This document shows positions 10,140 to 22,990 of a stretch of 64,000 nucleotides of DNA, piece after piece; position 1 is the stretch's first letter; each line of letters opens with the position of its first letter. Location of the stretch: NCBI RefSeq assembly GCF_041296385.1, contig NC_091017.1, forward strand, positions 50,466,214 through 50,530,213, in the 5' to 3' direction. Origin of the DNA: Aphelocoma coerulescens (taxonomy: Eukaryota; Chordata; Aves; Passeriformes; Corvidae). Position numbers and translations under genes: made by a program. The notes beneath the pieces were generated by a model that worked only from the letters and a program-made list of their open reading frames with translations, was not told the origin of the DNA and did no database searches.

Positions 10140-10937
10140 AATACAATTAAAATGGGTGAATTTTGCATTGAATTTGCGTGGCAATATTTGGTATCAGAGT
10201 GGAGTGGCTTCTGTGAGAAGCTGACAGAAGTTTTCCTCATGTTCAGCACAGCCAACACCAGATGGCTCCCAGACAGACCCAGCTGTGGTCAAGGCTGAGC
10301 CCAACAGCCATGGTGGTAGCACCTCTGGGATAATGTACTTAAGATGGGAAAAGAAAGCCGGTGCAATAGCAGGCAGAAAAGACAGGGGTGAGAATATGAG
10401 AGAAACAGCCCTGCAGACACCAAGGTCAGTGAAGGAGGGAGAGGAGGTGGTCCAGGTGCCAGAGCTGAGATTCCCCTGCAGTCTCTGTTCTTGAAGGACT
10501 GCATCCTATGGGAGGGACCCACACTGGAGCAGGGAAAGAGTGAGAAGTCCTTCCACTGAGAATGAAGGAGCATCAGAGACAATCTGTGAAGAACTGTCCA
10601 AAGCTCCCATTTCCTGCCCCTCTGCACCTCTGGGCAGGAGGAGGTGGAGATTTTGGGAGTGAAATTTAGCCTGTGAAGAGGGAAGGAGTGGGGGAAAGGT
10701 GTTCTAAGATCTGGTTTTATTTCTCATTATGCTACTATGATTTTGATTGGTAATAAATTCCTTTTTTTTTCTCCAAGTTGATTCTATTTTGTCTGTGACA
10801 GTGACTGCTGAGTGATCTCTTCCTGTCTTAACCCATGAGCCTTTTGTTATATTTTCTTTCCCCAATCCAGCTGAGGAGGGGAGTGACAGAATGTCTTTGG
10901 TGGGCATCTGGTATTCATACAAGGTCAGTCCTTCACA
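10140..10937 (+). mobile_element. Degenerate avian ERV LTR (ERVL-type suspected)
   Basis: The segment matches, by memory, a common avian LTR repeat: a 'GGAGTGGCTTCTGTGAGAAG' block near 10200, a 'CTGCAGACACCAAGGTCAGTG' -like block near 10410, one unit of a CCCAC-CTGGAGCAG repeat that is often multiplied in this family, a GATTTTGATTGGTAATAAA block with AATAAA at 10752-10757, a TGAGTGATCTC block and an AGCTGAGGAGGGGAGTGA block before the 3' edge. The edge is probably CA at 10936-10937. No matching 5' edge or target duplication could be placed, and no viral genes adjoin. Opposing short frames (9975-10298, 10289-10627, 10704-10922) are chance products of its raised GC content. Class assignment is from recollection. 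Confidence 0.7.
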
Positions 10938-13900
10938 GCTGAAATTTGTTTCTTAGATTGAATAAAAATTTCATACATCTTGAATTTTCCTGCTAAGTTT
11001 TAAAATATTGTTTCATTAATAATATAATAGTAATAACATCTTCTTTAGATCTTTTTTGTTACACAGATTAAAACAGATGATCATGCCCTTTGTACCTCAT
11101 TGAAACAAATTTTGTCATGCAGTCACTTGCACCTATCTTGGGCATTGGTTAGCTAACCATACAGTGTGTCTATATTGTGGAGATAATTAAGAAAAAAAGG
11201 AAAAATAAAATCCCCAATTTTTCTAACTGGGGTACTCTGTTACTGGTTGCTTACTCGAGCTGAGGCGTTTTTATGTGATTGTTCCCATCTTTTATTACTG
11301 CAAAAACTGGAGAAAAATAATATCATATTATTTGTTTTAAATGTGGATTACTACTTAGTTTTACTATCTTGTAAGTAAAGCACAAATGTGGCTACTACCT
11401 ACAAGTATCTTTTCTTTTCTTTCTGTTGCCTCCAGGCTCTCTATTTCTTTGAAAAGTTAAATGTTGGTGATACAGGCCTTCTCTGAAAGAACAGGCAATT
11501 TGAAAATTCATATTTAAACAACAAATATTGTGGAAAATTGTTGGCAAGAAGAGCTGTTGATCTTAACCTTAATGGTTATTTTTAATACACTAGGATGAAA
11601 TCCAACTAAAAGTATCATTTATTTAATCTTAATTACATTATAATTTCATAAATTATAATTTTGATTAAATTTTTAAAGTGGAATTGTATTTATAAATCAT
11701 TTACTTGAAGGTCTAAAGGGAAAAAAAAGTCATGTGAGAAGGAAGATTGTGTGTCCTCTAATGTCCTAAAATGCCCTTCAGTCCAGTGAATTTCCAGAGA
11801 TTATAAACTGGAGCAGTAAAATCTGAGTCTAATCAGAGAAATTTCAATATTTCTCTTACATTCTTAAAATGTTCACAGATAAAACAAAAGAGTGAAAACA
11901 ATATATGTTATTATCTTCACTTTTTTCTTTCATCACTGCATGTGTAGCCAATGAAGGCAGTTAGTTTCTAAACTCCTGAAGGAAAGTCAAGAGGGACTTG
12001 AAAGAACTTAACTTTTGTAAACAGATTAATATTTTTCTATTTTAATATTGGCAGGGGAAATGTTGTATATTTATCCATGCTTAAAAAAATAAGTAGTTAA
12101 AAGACTATTTAACAGTAGAATTGATCTTATTTTCTTCATATTTTATATTCTACTAAAATTGGTACCAGTCAATCCATATCTCCAGGGCTTTTTTTAATCC
12201 TTTTCAGCATCCATAAGGAATATAGTCAGAAATTTTTTGCATAGAATCCTGGATAAGGATACAGTAGACAATACCTGTAAAATGTTGATCAAGGTTTCCT
12301 TGCTACCACTGTCAACCTGAAGTGGTATCTTTAATAGGGATTGTTTAGACCTATCTTTATAGACTCATTAACCCACCTGTGTAGGGTCAGCTGTGCTCTG
12401 CCACTGCCGGGTCCTTTGGCCTTTCTCCAGCTTTTCTTCCTTCTCAGCTGTTCAGCTGACAAACCCTGGGTGGGTAGTGCTGCCTGATAAACTAGTGCTC
12501 AGATCGGTTGCCAATGCAAACAAGAAACAAATAGCAGAAGTCTTTGGCCTTTGAAATAAGTAAATATTGTCTGCCAAGAGGATCAGGTTCCCAGTTTTGC
12601 TGTCCTGTCCTCTGGCCACTTCCAGTTGGCTTTGCAGAAATAACTAGGTCTGGATTAAGGCTCACAGTTTTAGACAGCAATAAATTTTCTAAGTGCATTT
12701 TTTGAGGCATTTATACAGAAACACAATAGCTCCCAGTATGCAACAGTTTTTTGTCTCTATGTATGTATTTTTGTATGGCCTTGGCATTAATTAGAGCAGG
12801 GGTATTTTGCAGAAGACTGGTGTCAGATTGTAAATTTTATTTGAATGTGATACTGCATTCTGTCCTTTAGAGTTTATATTTCTGCATGTCTGCCACAGCT
12901 GATTGAAAGGAAGGGAGCATGTAGCATCTGGTAGGCTGAGGACCACGGAAGCTAAATACTAAATAATAAATATTTCTTCCTGGTTACTAAATGTTATTAA
13001 ATTGTCTGGCTTAAAAAAAGTTTGCCAAATGAATTAGTTGAGTAACCTTATTCTGAAGGCTATAATCTGTGAGAGGAGATGTGGTACATAGAAACATGTA
13101 TTGATAAAATGTTCTTGGCTCCACTTATTTTATTCTGGCAGAACCACAATTTAATCTAACTTAAGAAAAGGGGAAAAAAAAGGGAAGCAAAGTTTATTAA
13201 GTTCTTTTTGCCAAAAGAAGGAAGAAAGCCAAACCTCTTTCCTCTGTGACAGTAAAGACAGGAACAGAAGGTATCACTAGTCATTTCACACTCTCCTGTA
13301 AAGCTATACAGAAGGGAAAATATCACTGAACAGCAGGAAAAGTATAGAATTCATTAGCAAAGGAATATTAGTTATAATCTTTTCTTCCTAGTGAAATTCT
13401 CAAAGCAGAAATCATGAGGGCTGCATTATGACTGTAGAGACTTAAAGAAGAAAATATCTGAAGTGCATTAACATGTTCTAGTCTATGCCATTTCCATTCC
13501 TATGCAAGCATCAGTTCTTCAATAGAGAACTAACCCTTTTCTGACACTGCAGCAACTCATGGGAATACAATGGAAAGTCAAAACTGGTTTAAGGAGGCCC
13601 TGCAGTTGCTCAGGTGTGTTTTCCTTATACCTACAGATATTTAAGTAATATCGTTCTGAAAAACAACTCCTTAGGTAGAGTCAGTGTGGCTTGTCATTTG
13701 CTGCTAAATCACCTAATATATAGTAATATTGGCTCTGATCCAACAGGCATTACTGTGATTACAAACTAAATTAGTTTCCTATAAATATTTTCTTCAGGCT
13801 TTCCCTAGGCCATAGGCTTCCTCTTATTTTTCTGGTTAATGAAAATTCCATCAGCATCTCTCTTTATTTTGTTCAACAAGTGAAAAGAGAGAGCATCTTG

Positions 13901-16900
13901 TGCCTCTTTCCACTGACCACAGCACACTCACTTCCTAAGCAGTTTTGGTTCAGCTCTACAAAACGGAGTACGAATTGCACAAAAGGCTGTTCTTGATTTT
14001 ACAAAGCTAAATGTTTGCATTCTTAACGTGAACGCTGGTAGACTTTTATAACACTACTGTATGTGGTGTGCTGGATCAGCTCAGTACAGTTACAATTTTT
14101 CCCATTATACAGAATGCAAGTTGGTGCTTTTTGTTAATGGTTGCAATTTCAAGGAGAAATTATGCTGATCTTTAGGTGCTTTTTTATTTCATTGACGAGC
14201 TATCTTTAGCTTCTTGTTAAGAAGAGGCAGTTTTGTTTTGCAAAGGAAGAAGTTTTCTTCCTCTGTGGCAGTGTATTGGATAATATGGGCTTTCCTACAT
14301 ATAGAACTTCTCTCAGATGATACTTCCTGAAGTTTGGTTATATGTATGCATTTTTTTGCATATATTTACCCATAAATATATACATAGGTAATATACACCA
14401 GAGCTTTTTGTATGTGATAATGGATACTGGATTTCCACTTCCCTTCTATGTCTAAACTTTTGAAGGTAAATATTAGCCAAGCAAGGAAAGACAGAACAAT
14501 CTTTCCAAAAACTCATGCATCTGTCCTTATGATAACATAATGAAGTGACCTGAATTTCCCAGCCTACATGGCCTGAACTCTAAAATTATACTCAATCTGA
14601 GAAGTCCATAGGACAGATATTTCTGTAATAAGAAAAAAAAAACTGTTCTGTAAGGATTGTTTTTTATAGGAGAGAAAAAATAGGGCATGCTGATCTGGCT
14701 GTTCTGCACACTCATTTCACAGGAAATAGATACAAAAAATAAGAGCCACATTAGGGGAAGGAGTTAGGGTGATAATAGCTGGCAGGAAATGGAACTCCAG
14801 TGGGAGAACAGCCACAACAAAAAAGTGTGCAAATGAGAAATAACGAAATCTGTTGCCTTTGATATACAGTAGATACCTTGAGATGACCTTAATTTGGTGC
14901 TACCTATGAAGTGCACAGAGCATGCCAACCTACTCGGGTTTATTCCCAGCTCAGTAGTGCTGATTTCAGAGATTGCATATAGTCTGGCACTGTGCCAAAA
15001 ATGGGTATATACTCTCTTTTGGTTTGGTTTTTTTTCAAATATGTAAATCAATACTTCGTGTCGTTCAGTTAACAGGTATCTAAATTGTTGTGAAAACGCT
15101 TAGGGGGAGGAACTGCTGTCATTTAAAATTTTCCTTGTCTGTAATTAGAGTGCAGTAGTTAATCATTCTTGGTAACACTGTGTTTTAAACCAGTGTTGTG
15201 ACATGACCTTGAAGTGTTATAGCAATCTCAGTTCTAACTTTACTAATATATCAGCTATATGCGCCATAAGCATTTATTATGGCTGGACCTAATCTACAGA
15301 AGCTTGACCTGTTCTTATCAAGGAAAAAAATATATAAAAGAACTCAGTTTAATTTTGTGACAATAGAGGTGTAAGCACCTGATGAACATGGTCTTTTTGT
15401 ACTGCTTTTTTATATTATTTTATTTATGTAAGAATAATTGTGCTATAGAAATTGCTATAAATAATGCATTGCCTTTCTGCATATAGAGAAAACTGAGTCT
15501 GCCAGGTGAGGTGTTTGAAGCAGCATATTTACTAAGTTGTTCTGGCTGCTGGAATTTCATCTTATTTTATCTACGTTGCCACTAAACTACAGAAATGGAC
15601 AAATAGAATCTGATGTATAAAAGAGGGATCTAAAAAGAGAAAGAAAGTGTCAAAGTTAATCAATAAGAATATTAGACTAATGTGCTGTCAGCTGAGAACA
15701 TAACACAGGTTATATCACTACTTCTAGTGTCATTATTAAAGGTATGTGTGACAAATTCATATGAACCTGACGAGATTAATATGATCAGCATATGATATTA
15801 AGAAATACTATAATTTATTACTCATTTAATAAAATGTTTTCTTCATCCAGTATAGTGGAAAATAGTATAAAAGCCAGAGCACATAAGCAGTCTGTCACTC
15901 CAGAGTATCACATTTTGTAACTGATGAGATTATTCTGAAACATGACTGACATAAACTAAAAAGCTCCAAGGTAGGTAATTCTTAACAGAAAGCCATTGTC
16001 ATGGTTAAATTTAACATTCTTTTGGGAGAGAAAAGTTTCTAGGGTGTTAGTCATGATAGTATCAATCATAAGGGAAACACTTCTTTAATTAGGCACATAT
16101 CCTAAAACAGGGATGCACAGAGATTTTATATAATTGAACTATTGAGTAGCTCTGCCTTTCAATCTGAAACATATGCTCATTTTAACTTGGGTCAGCAATT
16201 GTCTGTCAAACCTTCCAATACTTCTCTGCAGGAATGGTCTGTATCTTTCTAATTCTGGGAAGATTCGATTTGGTTATTGGCAGAAGTTTCCAGTATTGAA
16301 ATTCATCCAATTAAATGAATTCTACATTTCTGGTTGTGAATGCAGACAGCCAAGAGCAGTGCCAACAATAATTTACCACATTATATATGAGCATAATGTC
16401 ATGGAAGGCCAATTTACTCAGTCTCTCTCCCAGACAGCACACAATTGTTACTGTATTTCTGGCAGGATCTTTTCCTAGTCTAGTTTGAGATTATATTCTA
16501 CTTTATGGGAGTATGTGATAGGAAGGGAAGGGATGGCAGGCGCATATCTAAGACTTTCCTTAATTTGCTTTATTTTGAATCAGCAACCACAAAGCAGGTT
16601 AATTGATGTTTTGCTTGCATAGAATTCCTCTGTTACTACTGAAGCAACTGAATGTAAATCCCAGATTTGAAAGCAAACTTGGCAAAACTGTCCCCTACAA
16701 ATAGTTCAGAAGAAAATTGGTGTGAACTAAAAATCCTTGTTTATCATCATTGTTCCAGTGCTCTTGAGGTCTTATCAACATTCTCTCAGAGAACAAAATA
16801 GAAGATTTAAGAGTTCTAAAAATAAAACTATTCATTATGTTCAGCATGTAGCAGCATTGAATGGATTTATTTTTTCCCTTTCCAAATTTTTATTCCTCTT

Positions 16901-17815
16901 TTAGTCAGGTCCACTAGGTTGCTTGGAACACTCAACCAAATCACAGTGTTTGGAATTTTTCTTCTAAATCAATTGGTTTTTTATATTTAGCCCATTTTTC
17001 ACTGCCTTTCTTATCTTAGTCAGACTGCATATACACTTTTTTTAAAGTTTTTATTTGCTGTGTAGTAGAATACAAAGTTACATAGTCTTAGAAATACAAA
17101 TACCATAGTAATTGCAAGATTTGCATTAAAGTAGCCCTTAAAGGGCTATCAGTAAAATCTTTAAATTACTATGACAAGTCACCTACTCCCAGTAAACACC
17201 TCAATGAAACACCATATCTTCAGCCTGGTTGTTTTTATTGAAGTGGATAAGAGAGGGAGATATACCACGTGAAAGGCATAAATAAACAAATGTGATGTCA
17301 AGTGCCTATTAAAATAATCTTTTATAAAATAAAGGCTTGATATTTTTAGATGAAATCAAGTTAGAAATATGTTTTTGTTAAAATTAGATTTCAAAGATAA
17401 TTATGGTGTTATTAAGTAATACTTTAATGATACAGTTTTAGCACTGTGCGTGTATGTCGCCATCTGGACTATTCTCAAATTGAGACTAGGAGCATCCTGG
17501 TGAATTTTCCCAGCATCAGTAGAGAGCACCTCAGATACAGGACAGCTTTTTCTTACTTTGTCAGTGTTAAAAGTGCAAGGATAACATAATTGAACATTAT
17601 TTTATATCGTATTAAGAAAGCTACCTAAGATGCCAAAAGCATCAAATTTGATAAAATTATATTAGATAAGCATAAGCCCTCATGTGTTCCCACTAAAAAA
17701 GGGCAGGAAATGATACTCTGATAATGCAGTGGTTGTAAGTGCAGGCTGATATTGAAGATACTGCATGTCAGTACTGTCACTGTGGGCCTTATGTTTGATT
17801 TTCTGTTCCTCTCCT
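10938..17815. other. AT-rich non-coding DNA
   Basis: Nearly 7 kb with no frame above 101 codons, no recognised repeat and no exon with good splice flanks. A mildly GC-richer piece at 12370-12480 and scattered short frames (for example 14764-15051 and 16173-16478) show no domain. Homopolymer runs and AT-rich tracts are common but unremarkable. Confidence 0.55.
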
Positions 17816-18250
17816 GTGCTCCCAGGGTCGTGCCTCTCTTCCCTTGCCATCTATATCTCCTCCCATTCCCTGCCCCCTCCTGTGCTCACTTTGGTAGAGT
17901 TGTGGTGGTGTTTCTAGCATGGCTTCTCAGCTCAGGAGCAAAGGCACACTGAGCACCTCTTACTCTCTGTCTCTGCATTGCTGTCTTCCTCTTGCTTTGC
18001 AAAGTGCAGAATAAGCTGCTCACATACTAAGTCAGTAGGTGTGGGCTTCAGCTCCTAATTAAAGCACTTGAACTACCATGTCTGTGAATCAAGATGTGGG
18101 CTGCTCCCACTACTGTCAATAGCAATCAACAGTCAGTGGAGGTTGGAGTGTTTGTGGCTCGGATTTCCCTAGAGGACATCCTTACTTGATGCTGAGAAAA
18201 ATTGGCCAATACTAAATTCTGGACTCCATTGATTTCACTGTCTGTATCAC
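17816..18250. other. Pyrimidine-rich, GC-richer unassigned patch
   Basis: The plus strand is rich in CTCC and TCTTCC words over 17816-17990, then becomes a more even mix. It may be an old unclassified repeat or part of a non-coding transcript; neither is shown. No frame over 66 codons crosses it. Confidence 0.3.
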
Positions 18251-19498
18251 CATTGCCTTTATCGACCACAGCTTCCTTGACAATTATGGGAAATTAGATA
18301 TGCTCAAATGTGTAAATCTCTCTCTAATAGTCTTTGATCCCAAAACAGTGGTTAAGGAATAAGACTGTGGAAGGAGGAGGTGGAGTGCAAGGGTTTTGGT
18401 ATCAAAAGACTGAGAAAGAGTGGGGATGCCAGCATTTTCCTGAGCTGCTGCCTCTGCCATGGAATACACTTCCAAAGAGAGATCCCATCAAAGCAGCTGC
18501 ATTAGATTGGGTGAGTATTTGGGAGATTCACAGATACTCCCAGGCTCTTCCCCTGTTATCCATGAAATCCTAATGATTCTTTAAAATATTCTTAAGAGTA
18601 GGAAAGCATGTAATAATATCTGTTGGTAAGAAAAGGTCAAAGCCTGAAGATTTCACAAGGAGGGAATAGTTTTGCTCAAAGTGACCTTGCAGCTGGGAAC
18701 GGTGATTTTCAGTGTGGGTAACTCCATTTATTATGCCTAGTGTTGTTCATCCTCTGCCTGTGTTGAGAAGTAGAATTACTGTGTAGCAATAACACACTCT
18801 CACAGACATGGCTGAGCCTCCTGCTGGGAGAGAGAGAGATCATAAAAGCACAGACTCTGCATCTCTGCCACCCAGAATTGTTAGCAAGGTAATGAAATAA
18901 ATCTACTCTTTGCATTTCAGCTGTGGTTTGGGGTTGGCCTGGTTACTCATATGTGTCAATTCACACAATATCACAACTTGTTCTCTATAACATTGTGGGA
19001 TATGGAGCATGGTGGATTCAAGAATTCAAAGAACACATCTTGTAAACAACAGTTCAGCAATTCCATGAGTGAACCGCATTGTTGGGGGGGATGACACAGG
19101 GGATTTTGTTTCGTTTAAACCAGTGCTTCACAGGTTTGCTTGGTTATCATTGAGGTGGAAAAGTACATTGGGAGGTCCCACCTTAATCCGAGCAAAACCA
19201 GCTTCAAAGACAAAATTGATCTGTAAACTGTCAACAGCAAACTTGGACATGCAGGGTCATATTTCCTGTGTTTAGCCCAAGTTAACTCAAGTTATACTGC
19301 TTGCAGGCAGTTAAAAGCAAAGTCAGGAAGAGTATACTACTAACTGCATGCCTTCGATGACTTCTTGCTGAGTTCCTTTGAGAAATTCCGAAAGGAAGCA
19401 GAGCTCTGTTGTTAGATGAATTACTGCTTTGCTTTGCACTTGCATCCCGGGGCTATACGTTCCTGTTACAAAACAAGTGTAATACTCTTGTGCCTTAA

Positions 19499-19514
19499 TT
19501 TTTTTTTTTTTTTT
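19499..19514. repeat. Poly(T) run
   Basis: Sixteen consecutive T residues, followed by C and more T. It could be the A-tail of a minus-strand retrocopy, but no recognisable body lies next to it. Confidence 0.8.
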
Positions 19515-19603
19515 CTTTTTTAAACAGGACCTGATTTTTATAACTTATCTTGTTTCCAGAGGAAAAATATAAGTGCTCAAAACAATGATGATGAAAATGT
19601 AAG

Positions 19604-19625
19604 GTGTGTGTGTGTGTATATATAT
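19604..19625. repeat. (GT)n(TA)n microsatellite
   Basis: Seven GT units pass directly into four TA units. This is a compound dinucleotide repeat with alternating purine-pyrimidine sequence. Confidence 0.85.
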
Positions 19626-20894
19626 GCCACATATATGTGGAATAAGTGTAAGAGTTGATAATCTATCATAGTAGCTATTACAACTTTTTGCATTTTTTCA
19701 CACAATTAATGTATAAATTCTTTTTAAAGGACAATAGTGTTTCAAAGTTCTGGATGAGAAAATTGATTAAACTTTTCCCCCCCTTTTATTTATGCCATCA
19801 TGTATTTTGGTGTTCTAATACAGAAAATTTTATGTCCTGTCTCCTGTCTTTCCTCCAACTCTCTCATAAATGGATTATTCCATACCATTTTAAATAATAA
19901 ATGGAAATAATCTCATAATGAGATATATAGATGTACAAGGCTTTCAAAAATCTCAAAAGAATAAAAGCCAATTTGTTGTCAAGAGTATTGATACAGTCTG
20001 GTTCCATTTTGTAATACATGTAGAGAAGCAATAGAAATTCTACCTGTATTATTCTAAGACAACCCACATTAAAAAGCTTTAATATTTTGGAAGAAATTTA
20101 TACTTCTTAATTTCTGTAACCAAAGAATCACAATATTTTTTTTAACCAGCTAAAAACTATTCATGATTGTTGTGCAATTAGTCTAATTCATTGAAATTTG
20201 ACTATTATGACAAGCATTATTTGACATCACAAAATATTGGTTGTGCTGCTTCATTCCTACAGTTTCATATCTCTTTGCTATATAATCTTAGTTTTTAATA
20301 TTGCTGTCATTTCTGATCAATTTCAGCATATACTTTTGAGTGCTTTTTTAAGTAAACCTTGACTGCTTTATATATCACCACTTATATATCATCTCCCTAT
20401 TAAAACTCCATTGAGTCCTTTTTACTGCACATAATGCTTTTATATGCTCTATAATCTAGTACATGCCATTTTTCCTGGCTGTAAAATTGTTTAAATTTGC
20501 ATATCTTTTTCAGTCATTAATTTGTTGACCTTTTTAATTTGTTTAAAAATATGCTCAGTCTATTGTTACATTATTCTCTCAGTAGGAATAGAATAACTTA
20601 ATTACAGGCCCTTGACCTAAAACAGTTAAGGGGAACCTAGTATTACATTCCTGTGCATAAAAGTCTAGAGCTGTCATTTTCATGTTTTAAGAACTCTCTT
20701 TTCTAATGAGCAATTCCAGCACATTACATACTGCCACATTTTTAAGACATGCAGCTTGCTGTTTTGATCTGGATACCACATTGTGTCTGGAATCTGTGCT
20801 TTTGAACAGCTGTGTTAATCTGTTCTCCCATAGAAAGTAGTGGTGAGAATTTGTAAAAAAATGCGCAAATTCCATCCTGCCCACAGTAAACAAA

Positions 20895-20980
20895 AGCCAA
20901 ACTAAAAAACAAAGAACCCCCCCCCCCTTCACCTCCAGCCCACAAAAAAGAACCCCAAACCAACCAAACAAAAAAAACAG
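20895..20980. repeat. A/C-rich low-complexity tract with a poly(C) run
   Basis: The plus strand is almost free of T and G over much of this stretch and includes about 11 consecutive C residues near 20917-20927. It is the reason for the Gly/Phe/Trp-rich open frames on the opposite strand. Confidence 0.75.
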
Positions 20981-22923
20981 TATCACAACCAACTCCAATG
21001 TTCAATTAATTCTGGCTTGAAACAGATTATGATGCAGAGAAGTGCAGCCTAGTTAACTGACCATGTATATGTTTCAGTTCTCTAAGATTTTTGTCCTTGG
21101 TAGATTTATAATGAGTTTATTCAACTGTCATGTGTATTATGTCTTAGGACCGTGGAAAACTTACTTCATTACTGATGGGCAAATTACATTTTTATGAAGT
21201 TTTGAAGAGAGAGGGAAGTTTGCAAAGCAGCGTTTGCAATATGTTGCTGGTCATGAAGCTGGTGCTAGGAAACAATGGTGATTTTACTTTCATGAATGTA
21301 TTTTTCATGAAGTCTGAGCAAGAAGTCTGATAGCTTTGGATTTATCTAATGGTTTTGAAACTGAGTTTAAAATGTTGTTCCTTCATGGTGGTGTTCTGCT
21401 CCCTTCAGAACCATGAGGGATTAACAAATAAATTTGATTCCACTCAAATGGTGTTCCTGTGTCCCATAGGGGGCAGTTGGATAAAACAAAAGCCTCAACA
21501 ACTGATGGGGACAAAGAAAACCCAACAGGAGCTATATTTAAGGGATGCACATATTTTTCCTTAAATGGTATTCTATTTTTTATTACCATCAGTTTCAATT
21601 AGAAACCAACTGATAAGTCTTTTCACTTCTTCTTCTTCTTGTATGGAAGACCTCTGAAATAGCTAATTTCTCCTTTTCTTATTGCTTTTGAAAGTCTAAT
21701 TTCCCTTGACAATAATCAGTTCTGTCAAGTTACAGAAAAAATAATTTAAAATATTCATCGTTAACTCACTCTCTGTCAACAAACTAAATAGCTGAACTGT
21801 TGAAGAATGCAAACAAAAACTAGCCTTTATGAATAATGGAAAACTGATCTTATATTATTTATGCCAGTAGACACGGTGGTTGTAGGATTGATTTCCATAC
21901 AATCAAAGTGCAGTGATTTAGAATTATAGGTATTTTTCTATTAAATACTTATAAAAGCATAAATATAGCCATCAAGACCGCAACAAGATCGCACCATCTT
22001 CCTGAAACTGCTCTGAAAGTGAAGAATCTGCTGGACTGAAAGTGAAGAGTTAATCCAGGCAGTCATAAAGTATGTTGACCTTAAGAAAAACCTTATTTGT
22101 TGATCTTATTTTTTAAAAGTAAATGAGTACCAATTTCTTTCTTGTGAAGAGCTGGATATTGTGACCCTCTAAAGGACACTGAGGTCTACACATATTTCTT
22201 CATTCTTCTAGATGGTTGTACAAAGCTAAGATAACTGATTTCTTGATCTCAAAGCTTAATAATCATTGGCCCAGCCTCTCTTTTGAATATTACTGTGTTT
22301 CAGAGATGATACTTAGCAAAAATTGTTATGAGAAATATTTTCTAACATCGTTAGGGAATGCAATACAGCCTAAATCAAATTAAAATCTTAGTCATTCTCA
22401 AGACTGGGTGAGAATAGTTATGTTAAAGAAAGAATGCTTCTATACATGTTAGACAGTGTTAGTCGTAATATTTTAGATTTGCAACCATCATAGTAAACAG
22501 AACTTTTGAGTGTCTCAAATATTTGTATTATATATGTTATGAAAAAAAAGGTAAATGTACTTCTTAAAATCTTGACATATACCAACGTAATTGCACTTAC
22601 CATGTTATCTGAATTAGCCTGCCTGAATTACTTTTCTCAAAACTCTCAAAATATTTGCTCAGAACATCAATGGAATTTGGCAGACCTATTTTTTTTTCTA
22701 CCATGCTACAAGAATTTCTATGTGTACAACACAAACAACATACCTTCAGTTTGTTGGTTTCTAAAAAAAGTCCCAAATGTATCAGTGAACACTTGTTATT
22801 CTGTCTCAAAATTGATTTACTTGTCCTTACCAAATATTCATTTTATTTGTTTTGTGTTCAGCAAGTTTATTTTCTTAGGACTAATTTCTGCCTTAACTCA
22901 CAGATGTTATCTATATGTGTAAT

Positions 22924-22990
22924 TACACACATATATATATGTATGTGTATGTCTAGATAGATAGATAGATAGATAGATACACATATACAT
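22924..22990. repeat. Compound microsatellite: AC/AT then (TAGA)n
   Basis: Alternating purine-pyrimidine sequence (ACAC, ATAT, GTATGTGT) runs to about 22950 and is followed by six and a half TAGA units at 22954-22979, then ACATATACATATG. Confidence 0.85.

Larger units (their letters stand above)
18251..22923. other. AT-rich non-coding DNA with simple repeats
   Basis: A plus-strand segment at 18334-18515 has a loose acceptor and a good-looking GTGAGTAT donor but an odd Gly-rich translation, so it is not called. The block also holds T-runs, a C-run and a GT/TA microsatellite, listed separately. Minus-strand frames at 20687-21005 are artefacts of low-complexity sequence. Confidence 0.5.

Noticed and set aside
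10289..10627. 112-codon minus-strand frame
   Set aside because: It lies wholly inside the plus-strand LTR and is overlapped by frames on the other strand.
9245..10937. A single provirus bounded by LTRs at 9245 and 10937
   Set aside because: The two LTRs are unrelated and in opposite orientation, and no viral genes lie between them.
18334..18573. Exon with GTGAGTAT donor
   Set aside because: The acceptor is weak and the Gly-rich translation from GGAGGAGGTGG looks like simple sequence.
20687..21005. Two overlapping minus-strand frames of 87-103 codons
   Set aside because: They arise from an A/C-rich low-complexity tract and give Gly/Phe/Trp-rich nonsense.
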